Assembly: GCF_001708405.1 (NCBI RefSeq)
Contig: NZ_CP012418.1
Span: forward strand, 2,170,001-2,234,000
DNA length: 64,000 nucleotides
Reading direction: 5' to 3'
Origin: Kangiella sediminilitoris
Lineage (GTDB): Bacteria > Pseudomonadota > Gammaproteobacteria > Enterobacterales > Kangiellaceae
Part shown: positions 8,760 to 18,051 of the stretch, one piece after another
Position numbering within the stretch: the stretch's first letter is position 1
Layout: every line of letters starts with the position of its first letter
Made by a program: the position numbers and the translations under genes
The notes under the pieces: model-generated
Databases searched by the model: none
What the model was told of the DNA's origin: nothing
The model's input: the letters and a program-made list of their open reading frames with translations, nothing else

Positions 8760-10097
8760 TCAGGATTTATCGCGAGGCACGAACTCCAGCACTGTTGCGT
8801 TAATGCAATATCTCGGCTGCCCGTTAGGACCATCATCAAAAACATGTCCCAAATGAATTCCAGAAGACTTGGATCGGATTTCAGTCCGCTTCAGGCCAAA
8901 GGCATTGTCTTCGTGGTAGGTGACAGAGCCATCGACAGGTTTAGTAAACGATAACCAACCGGTTCCTGAATTAAACCTGTCTTTAGTATCGAAAAGCGGT
9001 TGTCCACTGAGTTTATCGATAAACACACCGGGTGGCGTATCCTTAAAGATATCGTATTCTTTACAGAAGCGACTGTCGGTGCCCTGCTGAAACGCGACAT
9101 CGTATGCCTCGCTATCGCCTAACTTAAACTTACCTAATACCGCATAAAACTCTTGTGGCGTTAAATAACCCTGATGACCAAATACCTCTTCACCATCCTG
9201 TAAAAACAAAATGGTTGGCGTGGCCCAGGTTTCTGTTTCTATTTTTAAGCCATCAAGCTGGCTTCCAAAACGCCAGGTTACAGGAATAGTTCCTTTATAA
9301 TCATTGGTCACGTTTTCCTTAAACTTTTCGCAATAAGGGCAGAAGGACTGCGGCTCAATAACGACAATCTGCTTGCCTTGCTGTAACGCGCTATTATCCA
9401 CCTGAGGAGCCTTATCCTTTTCATTAAAGACAACGCCGGTGGAATGATCGGGACAATAGCCATTGGGATTTTTTACCAAATAATCCTGGTGGTACTCTTC
9501 GGCTGGATGGAATTGATCTAACGGCTTTATGATAGTCGCAATCTCCCCATATCCAGCATCTTTCATTAAGACCTGATATTCCGCTTTAACACGTTGCGCA
9601 ATATCCTGTTGTTCAGGTGAATTGGTAAGAATTGTTGAGCGGTACTGCGTACCGATGTCATTGCCCTGACGATTAACCTGAGTAGGGTCATGTCCTTCAA
9701 AATAGTTTTGCAGAATAGCTTCCAGACTGACCTGGTTCTTATTAAAGGTAACTTTAACTACTTCCGCATAGTTATTTGGATCCATGCGGTATTGTGGCTT
9801 AATAATTTCACGGTATTTTGGCTCTATACCACGTCCATCGGCATAACCTGATACTGCATCCATCACGCCGGGAATCGCTGCATAACGCTTTTCCGCACCC
9901 CAGAAGCATCCAGCACCAAGAACAATCGAATCAATGTGCTGAGTCACCTGCGATTTTTTATCGCTGCTATCAAGGACTTTGCCGAGCTGAGCACTGTCAA
10001 CGGCTCTCTGTTGGGGATTCTGAGAAAGAAAGGCTAAGTACACTAACCCCAGGGCCAGTGAACCCAAAGCAATTGTCTTGTATATCAATTTCACCAT
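8760..10097 (-). CDS. msrAB: Membrane-anchored MsrA - thioredoxin-like - MsrB methionine sulfoxide reductase fusion
   Basis: Repairs both stereoisomers of methionine sulfoxide, probably in the periplasm. A hydrophobic N-terminus (about residues 8-24) is a signal anchor. MsrA (about 55-220) has the catalytic GAGCFWGAE motif. A thioredoxin/glutaredoxin-like domain (about 235-325) has CPYC and a cis-Pro (ATPT). MsrB (about 330-445) has the catalytic RYCINA Cys and HLGHVF. The usual GCGWPSF segment reads GTGWLSF, so that cysteine is absent. A FCKEYDIF cysteine may resolve the intermediate instead. The order MsrA-Trx-MsrB differs from Neisseria PilB (Trx-MsrA-MsrB). I chose ATG at 10097; a TTG at 10112 would add five residues. 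Confidence 0.9.
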   Translation of the reverse strand: MVKLIYKTIALGSLALGLVYLAFLSQNPQQRAVDSAQLGKVLDSSDKKSQVTQHIDSIVLGAGCFWGAEKRYAAIPGVMDAVSGYADGRGIEPKYREIIKPQYRMDPNNYAEVVKVTFNKNQVSLEAILQNYFEGHDPTQVNRQGNDIGTQYRSTILTNSPEQQDIAQRVKAEYQVLMKDAGYGEIATIIKPLDQFHPAEEYHQDYLVKNPNGYCPDHSTGVVFNEKDKAPQVDNSALQQGKQIVVIEPQSFCPYCEKFKENVTNDYKGTIPVTWRFGSQLDGLKIETETWATPTILFLQDGEEVFGHQGYLTPQEFYAVLGKFKLGDSEAYDVAFQQGTDSRFCKEYDIFKDTPPGVFIDKLSGQPLFDTKDRFNSGTGWLSFTKPVDGSVTYHEDNAFGLKRTEIRSKSSGIHLGHVFDDGPNGQPRYCINATVLEFVPRDKS

Positions 10098-10189
10098 AAC
10101 ACCTGCTATCAATTAACTAATACAATTATTAGGCTTACGGTGTATAGATGATGTGAAGGCTGAAATGTTACAAAATCAGCCTGGCGAAA

Positions 10190-10522
10190 TTATTCTTTGA
10201 CTAATATCACAGCCGTTCCAAAGACTAAGAGCTCTGCAGCAGAGCTGGCAACCATGGAGGTAGAGAAACGCGCACCGATGACAGCATTGGCACCTAACGT
10301 TCTGGCTTCATCTAGCATACGGTCAATTGCCTGCTCACGGCTTTCTGCCATCAATTTGGTGTACTCGCTGACCTCACCACCGACGATATTTCGTAATCCG
10401 GCCAATATGTCTCGGCCGACGTGGCGAGCCCTGACTGTATTTCCTCGTACCAGCCCTAAAACTTTTTCTACTTTATACCCCGGGACTTCTTCTAAAGTGT
10501 AAAGCTCAATATCATGGCTCAT
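10190..10522 (-). CDS. YbjQ/UPF0145 family protein
   Basis: A 110-residue cytoplasmic protein of the YbjQ family (heavy-metal-binding domain, UPF0145). It has the hallmark GLVRGNTVRARHVGRDILAG segment, then SREQAIDRMLDEA and the ANAVIGARF strand. Members form pentamers; their function is unsettled. The start overlaps the end of the anti-sigma gene by 4 bp, so it belongs to the sigma/anti-sigma operon. Confidence 0.85.
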   Translation of the reverse strand: MSHDIELYTLEEVPGYKVEKVLGLVRGNTVRARHVGRDILAGLRNIVGGEVSEYTKLMAESREQAIDRMLDEARTLGANAVIGARFSTSMVASSAAELLVFGTAVILVKE

Positions 10523-10959
10523 AGTTTCACATTCCTGTATTTATCTGTTTTTCTGGCAATTAATCTTTGTCTTAAAACGCTGATGAATAATGATAAGACG
10601 CCAACTTCTATTAATAACACGCCAATTTTTACCCAGGTAACTATTCCAGGTTCCGTGTAAAAAACGAATAGCTGCCAGATCATAAAACCGAGCAGGCCGA
10701 TAGTTAGACACAGCCAACCAATAACACCGAACAGTTTCGACGTAGGCTCGTTCATTAACGCTTCTATCTTGCTTTCTTCACATTCCGGGTAACTTAGCTG
10801 CCCCATTTCCTGTCGAATAGCGATCAGATCATCATAAATTTTTCGGCAGCTGTCGCACTCTTTCAGATGTAACCTGACCTTCTGCGATTTTTGTTGAGTG
10901 AGCTCGTTATCAATATAGCCGCTCACTAGCTCTTGAATATGTTCACATTGATTCATCAC
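10519..10959 (-). CDS. Membrane anti-sigma factor with zinc-finger (ZAS) domain
   Basis: Cytoplasmic N-terminal domain (residues 1-60) with the zinc-binding anti-sigma pattern H-x3-C-x2-C (HLKECDSC). Two hydrophobic helices follow (about 72-92 and 100-120), and a basic C-terminus. Such proteins hold the partner ECF sigma factor at the membrane until a signal releases it. It starts immediately after the sigma gene stop and overlaps ybjQ, as expected for a co-translated pair. The sensed signal is unknown; the ZAS motif is compatible with redox sensing, and msrAB lies downstream. Confidence 0.85.
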   Translation of the reverse strand: MMNQCEHIQELVSGYIDNELTQQKSQKVRLHLKECDSCRKIYDDLIAIRQEMGQLSYPECEESKIEALMNEPTSKLFGVIGWLCLTIGLLGFMIWQLFVFYTEPGIVTWVKIGVLLIEVGVLSLFISVLRQRLIARKTDKYRNVKL

Positions 10960-11493
10960 TTACCTCGTCTCAAATGATGTATCTTTGGATTTATCACTTA
11001 GAGCTTCCCGTAACGCCAATCTCGCCCGGTGAAGTCGTGACATGACGGTACCTTTGGGTACCGATAATATTTCCGCGATATCATCATAGCTATGGCCATG
11101 ATAATCTCGCAACACCACCAGTTCTCGGTGATGTACAGGGAGCGTTTGTAATGCGCTTCTCAAGCGTTGCCTGATCTGCTCTCGCTCAAGCTGAACTTCT
11201 GGCGATATGGAGTCTGATGGCTCCAAAAGTGCACCCGTTTCATCTAAAGAAGTTTCTCGCGACTGCTGTCGGATTCGATCAATGGAAGCATTCCTGACCA
11301 CCCGGTAGAGCCACTTCTGAAGGTCAACACCACCTTTCGGTGCCTTGGGATGAGATAGAACCTTTTCGATACTGGCCTGTACCACATCCTCAGCCTCAGA
11401 CTGATTACCCAGTAGCTGCAACGCAAAAACCAGACTTTTACGGCCTAGCTCTTCAAGAAAAGGCGCATCAAGTTGTAAGCTGACCTGGGACAA
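10960..11493 (-). CDS. ECF-type RNA polymerase sigma factor
   Basis: Region 2 (about residues 10-80) contains GNQSEAEDVVQASIEKVL and the promoter-melting segment WLYRVVRNASIDRIR. Region 4 (about 110-165) contains LPVHHRELVVLRDYHGHSYDDIAEIL and the helix-turn-helix VPKGTVMSRLHRAR. No sigma 1.1 or region 3 is present, so this is an ECF (group 4) factor. I chose TTG at 11493 because AAAGGAG lies six bases upstream. The longer frame to TTG 11523 adds ten unconserved residues and contains this ribosome site. The anti-sigma gene follows without a gap. The promoter upstream looks self-recognised. Confidence 0.88.
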   Translation of the reverse strand: MSQVSLQLDAPFLEELGRKSLVFALQLLGNQSEAEDVVQASIEKVLSHPKAPKGGVDLQKWLYRVVRNASIDRIRQQSRETSLDETGALLEPSDSISPEVQLEREQIRQRLRSALQTLPVHHRELVVLRDYHGHSYDDIAEILSVPKGTVMSRLHRARLALREALSDKSKDTSFETR

Positions 11494-11538
11494 ATAAAAC
11501 TCCTTTAAACCACATAAAAACAACCGCTGTATTGATAT

Positions 11539-11563
11539 AACGAGGAAATCTTTTTTTTATTCC
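11539..11563 (-). promoter_or_regulatory. Candidate ECF autoregulatory promoter of the sigma operon
   Basis: On the minus strand GGAAT (11559-11563) is followed by exactly 16 nt and then CGTT (11539-11542). The spacer begins with eight A residues. This GGAAY-N16-CGTT layout is the classic form of ECF sigma promoters, and ECF operons are often autoregulated. Transcription would begin about 11530, leaving a leader of around 40 nt before the TTG start. Prediction by eye only. Confidence 0.45.
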
Positions 11564-11739
11564 ATTCAATGTTCTACTTTTGATCTGACTAGTTATAGCA
11601 TGATACAACCAAAAGCTATATTCTAAGCCGCTATTCATATCTTGTAACAGATGCTTATCACGGGGAAATTGAAGATAACCCCATTCGCAACTATACTCCC
11701 TACGACATAATTAATTGAACTATCGACAGGGAAGACACT

Positions 11740-12486
11740 ATGAATATAATCAAGGACCTTGGCAAAGGACTCTATACGTTACTCTTTATTGCACCATTGT
11801 TCTGGATCATCCCAGCACTGATAGAAGGTATACAACACTTTGTTGAAGTTCAATTAGGCATGTTTACCCTTGGTGATTCGGTTGAACCAGGAACAGAAAC
11901 CGTCATTAGGCTCGCTTTTGGTTTCTTAAAAGTCCTAGGTATCATCGTGCCATCACTGTTGATTCTGAAACTCTCCGCTCAGCACTGGGATAAGAGTAAG
12001 CTTTTCCCGCTCACTACTTTCGAGAGAAACTTGATATTGGTGACTGCGGTTCTCGTACTGGCGGCTCTTATTTTCGTAACTTACTTCGGGGCTAGCTTTA
12101 CAGCATGGTTAAGTACCAAAACTGATATCCCGGCCAGTATCGCCCCCTTTATCCCCTTACTCGTTTTACTCTTACCGATGTTTTTATTCAGAGATAGACT
12201 GGTAAAAGGTCTTCTAAAGCTTTGCGGGGTTCATCTTGAAGGGGAACTCTCTCCAAAATCGTATCTGTTTGAACTACTGTATACCGCTTTCCCAATCCTA
12301 CTCGTTGGAGCACCGATGGTTCTTCACTATAAACTCAATGGTTGGGCCATGGGCACACAAGGCTGGGAATTATTTGGTTTATTATCCGCGGACTCGGTAT
12401 TAGTCGGCTTGATGGCATTACTTATCGGCCTATCGTTCCGACTCGCCGTTACCTGCGTGTACTCAAAAGAATTAAAAAAGCCTTAA
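11740..12486 (+). CDS. Unrecognised multi-pass membrane protein
   Basis: 248 residues with about six hydrophobic helices (roughly 10-30, 60-82, 93-118, 128-150, 180-200, 215-238). There are no catalytic or binding motifs I recognise. Soluble loops are short; the C-terminus is basic (SKELKKP). It stands alone between the sigma operon, which is divergent, and yghU. GACAGGGAAGAC precedes the ATG. It might belong to the stress regulon of the neighbouring sigma factor, but I see no GGAAT-N16-CGTT element before it. Confidence 0.6.
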   Translation: MNIIKDLGKGLYTLLFIAPLFWIIPALIEGIQHFVEVQLGMFTLGDSVEPGTETVIRLAFGFLKVLGIIVPSLLILKLSAQHWDKSKLFPLTTFERNLILVTAVLVLAALIFVTYFGASFTAWLSTKTDIPASIAPFIPLLVLLLPMFLFRDRLVKGLLKLCGVHLEGELSPKSYLFELLYTAFPILLVGAPMVLHYKLNGWAMGTQGWELFGLLSADSVLVGLMALLIGLSFRLAVTCVYSKELKKP

Positions 12487-12495
12487 AAGTATTAA

Positions 12496-12527
12496 CATGT
12501 GAATGGCTAATAGTGGTTATTCACATG
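12496..12527. repeat. Inverted repeat between the membrane-protein gene and yghU
   Basis: CATGTGAAT and ATTCACATG form a perfect 9-bp stem with a 14-nt loop, 9 bp after the stop of the preceding gene. No T-run follows, so it is not a classical terminator. It may be an operator for yghU or a transcript-end hairpin. Confidence 0.4.
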
Positions 12528-12608
12528 CCTAAATTGACAACTCATATGTGTAGCGTTTCAATGGTTTCATCATCAAGCCAACATAGGCAGAACTTACGCT
12601 GATAAACC

Positions 12609-13472
12609 ATGAGCAACAATAATCAATATACACCTCCAAAAGTGTGGGAATGGAACCCTGGTAATGGTGGCGAGTGGGCCAGTATTAATCGTCCGACAGC
12701 TGGAGCCAGGCATGAGCACAAGCTCCCTGTGGGTAAGCATCCATTACAACTATATTCACTTGCGACGCCAAACGGTCAGAAAGTAACGATCATGCTGGAA
12801 GAACTCTTGGCTTCCGGTCATAAGGATGCCGAGTATGACGCACATCTGATAGATATTAGCGAAGGTGATCAGTTCGGCAGTGACTTTGTCGACATTAACC
12901 CCAACTCCAAGATTCCAGCATTAATGGATCATGCTCCAGCAAGCGGTCAGTCGACACAGCGAGTCTTTGAATCCGGTGCCATTCTGCTCTATCTGGCAGA
13001 AAAATTTGACGATCTGTTGCCGAAAGACAGTGCTAAACGCACCGAGGCACTATCATGGCTATTCTGGCAAATGGGTAGCGGGCCTTACGTCGGTGGCGGA
13101 TTCGGCCATTTCTATAAATACGCACCGGAGCCTATCGAGTATGCGATTGATCGATTTACCATGGAAACCAAACGTCAGCTGGATGTGCTGGATAAGCACC
13201 TTGCCGATAATGACTTCATGGCAGGTGATGAATATTCTATAGCGGATATAGCTATCTGGCCCTGGTACGGCAATCTGGTACTGGGGAATGTCTACGACGC
13301 TGTTGAGTTTTTACAGGCTGAGTCCTATAAGAATTTACTGCGCTGGGCCAGGCAGATAGGTGACAGAGAAGCTGTGAAGCGAGGTCGTCTGGTTAACCGA
13401 ACCTGGGGTGATGAAGATGAGCAACTACGAGAGCGTCACGACAGTTCGGATATCGATAAGGTTATAAAATAA
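12609..13472 (+). CDS. yghU: YghU-type glutathione transferase / GSH-dependent disulfide reductase
   Basis: 287 residues, as in E. coli YghU, a Nu-class glutathione transferase with disulfide-bond reductase activity. It shares the N-terminal extension (YTPPKVWEWN, then KLPVGKHPLQLYSLATPNGQKV). The thioredoxin-fold domain ends in IPALMDH and FESGAILLYLAEKF, followed by the helical GST C-domain with IADIAIWPW. A rho-independent terminator follows. It probably takes part in thiol stress defence, in keeping with nearby msrAB and rubredoxin. Confidence 0.93.
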   Translation: MSNNNQYTPPKVWEWNPGNGGEWASINRPTAGARHEHKLPVGKHPLQLYSLATPNGQKVTIMLEELLASGHKDAEYDAHLIDISEGDQFGSDFVDINPNSKIPALMDHAPASGQSTQRVFESGAILLYLAEKFDDLLPKDSAKRTEALSWLFWQMGSGPYVGGGFGHFYKYAPEPIEYAIDRFTMETKRQLDVLDKHLADNDFMAGDEYSIADIAIWPWYGNLVLGNVYDAVEFLQAESYKNLLRWARQIGDREAVKRGRLVNRTWGDEDEQLRERHDSSDIDKVIK

Positions 13473-13483
13473 TGTCTTCCAAT

Positions 13484-13512
13484 AAAAAAGCCTCCGTCAT
13501 GGAGGCTTTTTT
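13484..13512. terminator. Bidirectional rho-independent terminator
   Basis: AAAAAAGCCTCC (13484-13495), loop of five, GGAGGCTTTTTT (13501-13512). The A-run and T-run flank a GC stem, so it can end both yghU (plus strand) and rubredoxin (minus strand) transcripts. Confidence 0.9.
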
Positions 13513-13530
13513 CATAGAGAACCGATTAAA

Positions 13531-13719
13531 TTAAAGACTCTTTTTTAACTCATCAGTCATTAACTCAAAGTCTTCCTTGCCCACACCACAGTCCGGACAA
13601 TACCAGTCATCTGGAACATCTTCCCAGCGCGTACCGGGTGCAATACCGTCTTCTTCCCATCCCTGCTCTTCATCATAAATAAAATCACAGACTAAACAAC
13701 GATACTTTCTATATTCCAC
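13531..13719 (-). CDS. Rubredoxin
   Basis: Small electron carrier with one Fe(SCys)4 centre. The two CxxC knuckles are visible: YRCLVCDF and WYCPDCGVGKEDF, with the linking EEQGWEEDGIAPGTRWEDVPDD loop. I chose the GTG at 13719 (AGAGG five bases upstream), giving 62 residues, close to the usual 53-60. A longer frame from GTG 13788 would add 23 unconserved residues and lacks a ribosome site. The partner is unknown; it may serve an oxygenase, hydroxylase or peroxide reductase. It diverges from pyrB. Confidence 0.92.
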   Translation of the reverse strand: MEYRKYRCLVCDFIYDEEQGWEEDGIAPGTRWEDVPDDWYCPDCGVGKEDFELMTDELKKSL

Positions 13720-13804
13720 ATTGACCTCTAAATTTCGTACGTTCACCAATTTCGCGCCCATTTTAAGCATTTCTGAGCGAATTTCCACTTTCAGCGCATC
13801 AAAT

Positions 13805-13836
13805 TTGACAACATCTCTGATTGTTCGTGTTAGAAT
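13805..13836 (+). promoter_or_regulatory. Possible pyrB promoter
   Basis: A consensus -35 TTGACA (13805-13810) is followed by TGTTAGAAT (13828-13836). The best -10 reading, TAGAAT, gives a long 20-nt spacer; TGTTAG gives 17. It sits about 40 bp before the pyrB ATG. No pyrBI-type leader peptide or attenuator is visible. Confidence 0.35.
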
Positions 13837-13876
13837 TGCGTCCCAAGTAGCTTAGTAATAAGATTTGGACTAACGA

Positions 13877-14890
13877 ATGGTATTTCAAGGGCAACACATA
13901 CTTTCCATTGATCAACTGGACCGCGATGCGGTTGAGCGTATTATCCAGGTTGCCGATGATATGACGCCCTACGCCACTCGTGTTAAGTGCTGCAACGTGC
14001 TTGACGGAGCCATATTGGCCAATCTTTTCTTTGAACCCAGCACGCGAACCCGAATCAGCTTTGGTACGGCTTTCAACCTCCTTGGAGGCCATGTTCGCGA
14101 AACAGTAGGAATGACGACTTCCTCTTTGTCAAAAGGCGAATCCCTATATGATACAGCCCGCGTCACTGCGAACTATGCCGACGTTATTGCGGTTAGACAC
14201 CCGGAAATTGGTTCGGTAGCTGATTTTGCACGAGGCAGCAATGTTCCTGTCATCAATGGCGGTGACGGTGCCAATGAGCACCCGACCCAGGCACTGCTTG
14301 ACCTATACACTATTCATAATGAACTGGAAGCACTGGGTAAGGACAAGGGCACTATCAAAATTGCCATGATTGGCGACCTGAAGAACGGTAGAACGGTACA
14401 TTCGCTAACCAGACTGCTTTGCCTTTTCCCGAATATTCAGTTCACCTTTATCTCACCACAAGCCTTGGCTATGCCAGATAAGGTGCTGGAGGCGTGTGAT
14501 AATGCTGGTCTTAACTACAGTATTTCAGAGGACTTCCATTACGGTTTGAAAAACCAGGATGTCATCTACTTAACGCGGGTCCAGGAAGAGCGCTTTACCA
14601 CACAGGAAGAAGCTAATTTGTACCGAGGTAAATACTGCCTGAACCAAAGCTTATATCAACAGTATTGCGCGAAGGATACCATTATCATGCATCCGCTACC
14701 GCGTGACTCTCGCCCGGAAGCAAACGAGCTGAGTGAAGACATGAACGACAATCCAAACTTAGCAATTTTCCGCCAGACGCATTACGGAGTAAAAGTCCGT
14801 ATGGCACTTTTTGCTCTAGTACTTGGAGTTGAAGATAAGCTATCTCAATTTGAAAAGCCGATGAACTGGTACTCACCACGTCATTCTTAA
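13877..14890 (+). CDS. pyrB: Aspartate carbamoyltransferase catalytic subunit
   Basis: First committed step of pyrimidine synthesis: carbamoyl phosphate plus aspartate to carbamoyl aspartate. Carbamoyl-phosphate residues are visible in FFEPSTRTRISF, with the SLSKGES loop and HPLPRDS near the C-terminus. GDGANEHPTQALLDLYT is the other conserved block. The 337 residues are a little longer than E. coli PyrB (311). No pyrI regulatory gene follows; the next gene is hemL. The ATG is preceded by few bases after the predicted promoter. Confidence 0.95.
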   Translation: MVFQGQHILSIDQLDRDAVERIIQVADDMTPYATRVKCCNVLDGAILANLFFEPSTRTRISFGTAFNLLGGHVRETVGMTTSSLSKGESLYDTARVTANYADVIAVRHPEIGSVADFARGSNVPVINGGDGANEHPTQALLDLYTIHNELEALGKDKGTIKIAMIGDLKNGRTVHSLTRLLCLFPNIQFTFISPQALAMPDKVLEACDNAGLNYSISEDFHYGLKNQDVIYLTRVQEERFTTQEEANLYRGKYCLNQSLYQQYCAKDTIIMHPLPRDSRPEANELSEDMNDNPNLAIFRQTHYGVKVRMALFALVLGVEDKLSQFEKPMNWYSPRHS

Positions 14891-14935
14891 TCGACCATCG
14901 GTAACCATTCTCCTAATTTTAGAAGTGTGACCATT

Positions 14936-16213
14936 ATGACTATTTCTGAACAACTTTATACTCGAGCTCAGGAACATATTCCTGGCGGTGTGAACTCTCC
15001 TGTCAGAGCCTTTACTGGAGTGGGTGGCACCCCTGTTTTCATAAAGTCAGCTGACGGTGCTTACTTTACTTCAGCCGATAACAAGCAATATTTGGATTAT
15101 GTCGGATCCTGGGGACCCATGATACTGGGTCATAATAACCCTGCTGTATTAGAAGCAGTCATTGATGCAGCCAAACGCGGCCTTAGTTATGGTGCACCAA
15201 CAGAGATTGAAGCCGAGATGGCGGAGAAGATCTGTGAGCTCATTCCATCCATCGATATGGTTCGCATGGTTAACTCAGGTACCGAAGCGACAATGAGTGC
15301 GATCCGGTTAGCAAGGGGGTACACGGGTAAAGATAAGCTGATTAAATTTGAAGGGTGCTATCACGGCCATGCTGACTGCCTACTGGTAAAAGCAGGCTCC
15401 GGTGCCTTAACCCTTGGCGAACCGACCTCCCCGGGTGTGCCTGCCGACTTTGCGAAACATACACTGACAGCTGAGTTTAATAATTTAGACAGTGTCGAGG
15501 AGCTTTTAAAAGCTAATAAAGACGATGTCGCCTGTATTATTGTAGAACCTATCGCGGGCAACATGAACTGCATACCTCCAGCAGAAGGATTCCTCGAAGG
15601 ACTTCGCTCTTTATGTGATCAGTATGGTGCCGTATTAATTTTTGATGAGGTCATGACTGGTTTTCGCATGGGAGTAGATGGTGCTCAGGGCTACTACAAG
15701 GTCCAGCCGGATCTAACGACGCTGGGTAAAGTTATTGGCGGCGGCATGCCGGTCGGTGCTTTTGGTGGTAAAAAAGAGATCATGGACCACCTGGCTCCAG
15801 TTGGCCCGGTCTATCAGGCAGGAACCTTATCCGGTAATCCAGTTGCCATGGCTGCAGGTCTAACCGCATTGAATGAACTGTCTAAGCCAGGCTTTTACGA
15901 GCCGTTGTTCGCTTACACAGAAGCACTGGTTATAGGTATGCGAGAGATTGCTGATCAGAAAGGCATACCATTTACCACCAACCATGTAGGATCCATGTTC
16001 GGTTTCTTCTTTAACGATGCTGAGACTGTAACTAACTTTAAGCAGGTAACTAACGGTGATATGGACCGATTCAAAAAGTTCTATCACGCTATGCTGGATC
16101 AAGGAGTCTATTTATCACCCTCAGCCTTTGAAGCTGGCTTTGTATCAGCAGCTCACGGTGATAAAGAGCTTAAGCTAACGCTGGAAGCGTTTGAGCAAGC
16201 TTTAACGAAGTAA
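14936..16213 (+). CDS. hemL: Glutamate-1-semialdehyde 2,1-aminomutase
   Basis: PLP enzyme that makes 5-aminolevulinate, the first haem precursor in the C5 pathway. Family blocks are clear: [17 protein letters not shown] at the start, [45 protein letters not shown], and the PLP lysine in [17 protein letters not shown] 14936 gives 425 residues, in line with E. coli HemL. A GTG at 14927 would add three residues. With hemJ the window encodes two haem-synthesis steps. Confidence 0.96.
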   Translation: MTISEQLYTRAQEHIPGGVNSPVRAFTGVGGTPVFIKSADGAYFTSADNKQYLDYVGSWGPMILGHNNPAVLEAVIDAAKRGLSYGAPTEIEAEMAEKICELIPSIDMVRMVNSGTEATMSAIRLARGYTGKDKLIKFEGCYHGHADCLLVKAGSGALTLGEPTSPGVPADFAKHTLTAEFNNLDSVEELLKANKDDVACIIVEPIAGNMNCIPPAEGFLEGLRSLCDQYGAVLIFDEVMTGFRMGVDGAQGYYKVQPDLTTLGKVIGGGMPVGAFGGKKEIMDHLAPVGPVYQAGTLSGNPVAMAAGLTALNELSKPGFYEPLFAYTEALVIGMREIADQKGIPFTTNHVGSMFGFFFNDAETVTNFKQVTNGDMDRFKKFYHAMLDQGVYLSPSAFEAGFVSAAHGDKELKLTLEAFEQALTK

Positions 16214-16292
16214 TTTCACATATTTTTTGATATATTGGGCCTGAGGCACTTTAGAATCCTTAGCTTATAACATATAAGGAAAAGCTGAAGTA

Positions 16293-17981
16293 ATGAGCTT
16301 AGGCCCATTTTTTAAAAGTAAACGCTCCATCCTTTTCTGGATAGCTCTTATCAGTGCTGTTCTCTCCATCTTTTTTTATCAAAAATACAGTCAACTTGAT
16401 TCCCATTACAGTATTTTGCCTCAGCCGGGTAAAACGCCGTCCTATGCAGAAGACACTAATCGTTTACTCTTGAAACGACAGCACCCTGAGGGGTTTTTCG
16501 TCAATAATCCAGACCTGTTTGCAGAGCCATCTGTGCTTAACTTAGAGAGTCTGAGGCTTTCCCGATATGCAGTGGACACTTTAAATCTGCTTGGTGCTTT
16601 GGATAACATTGATCGAGAAAACTTAATCCAGTTTGTTCTGAAAAATCACAAGGCTCCGAGCAATGCAATTGGAAACTTAAAAGGCTTTTCTGCATTACCT
16701 AATAGCATCGTTAATATTCGAGCAACCATGGATTCGGTAATGATCTTAAAGCAGCTAAATGCACTCGACCGAGTTGACACCGATGCCATTGCAAACCTTA
16801 TCTTGGCTTATCAAAATGAAGATGGTGGCTTCTGGGATCCCGGCTATTCGGAGTTTGGGCAAAGGTCGACTGTACAGGCGACATCTTTTGCTATCAGGAC
16901 TTTGCTCCATCTGGATAAGATAAAGTTATTGAATAAGTAACAACAGCAGCAAATCAATCAATTCATACAAAGCTCCTGGTCTAAGGATGTAAAAGCTTTC
17001 TCTCACCTCCCCGGCCAGCCAGCAAACAGTAGTTACGATAACTATAGAGCCTGGATTAGTGTTCACTACCTTCCTCTAAACCAGGAAACTCCTGAAAAGG
17101 TTGCCGAGATTCTTCATCTACCAGAAATGATAAACACGCTAAATACGACTTTCCTAACCAACGATAAGGTATACAGCGAGCGTGGTGAGTCTCAGATAAA
17201 CTCTCTAAAAGCTTCATACCTGACAGTACGCATGTTTAGTGAGCTTGGAAAGCTGGATGCCATTCCATCGTGGGAAATTGTACAATTTATAAAAAATTAT
17301 AGAGACTTAAACGGTGGTTTTTCCGGCGATATCTATTCTGTCTACTCCGTGGTTAAAACTTTAACCTTTCTGTCACCCACCCATACCTCATCCAAACTGG
17401 TAACTTATCGACTATTAACTTACGTCACTCTGATTCTTACACTGGTATCCCTAGGTTTTCTATTTGTCATTCGCGGCAAAGTGCAAAAAATCAAACAGAC
17501 GGCTCTGGAGCGAAAAGCTCAAACTGATCGATTAACTGGATTGCATAATCGTGAATTCCTGGAACAACGTTACGTTAACTATCAAAGTGGAAAGGCGCAT
17601 ATTGCCCTTCTATTACTGGATGTCGATCATTTTAAGAGTATCAACGATAACTACGGCCATCTGGCAGGTGATGAGGTCCTCATCGAGCTGGCCAAGCTAC
17701 TAAGTGATAATATTAGAAAAACCGATACTCTAGCCCGCTGGGGAGGTGAGGAATTTGCCGTTCTCTGTCCCGCAACCGATCCAGAGCATGCCAATATTTT
17801 TGCAGAGAAGCTACGCAGTATGGTCGCCAGCCATTCCTTTTCAAAGCCCGAAACCATCACCTGCAGTATAGGACTTTCCTGCTCTCACCATAACGAACCT
17901 TTAAAAAGCTTATTTGCGCGTGCGGATAAAGCGCTATACGAATCTAAAAATAGTGGTCGTAATAAAGTGACCTATCTCTAA
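16293..17981 (+). pseudogene. Diguanylate cyclase with prenyltransferase/terpene-cyclase-like periplasmic domain, interrupted by in-frame TAA
   Basis: One reading frame of 562 codons is broken only by TAA at 16938-16940 (codon 216). The frame is open on both sides. Layout: membrane helix (about 12-28), predicted periplasmic region (30-370), second membrane helix (about 373-395), GGDEF domain (405-562). The periplasmic part has recurring helical units such as DGGFWDPGYSEFGQRSTVQATSFAIRTLLHL and DLNGGFSGDIYSVYSVVKTL, which resemble prenyltransferase/squalene-cyclase toroid repeats. GGEEF is intact at 484-488, with an I-site RKTD five residues upstream. The stop is followed by CAA CAG CAG CAA, so CAA to TAA is the simplest origin. 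The downstream part has ATG 17127 but no clear ribosome site. Confidence 0.75.
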
Positions 17982-18051
17982 ATATTTTGACCATTTCCGT
18001 CATGCCATAAATATGCTTAAATATTCCTTTTAGGCAACAAAAAGAAATACT

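Noticed and set aside
16941-17130. Separate soluble gene start after the TAA in the second cyclase
   Set aside because: The frame is continuous in composition and repeats on both sides, and no ribosome site precedes ATG 17127.
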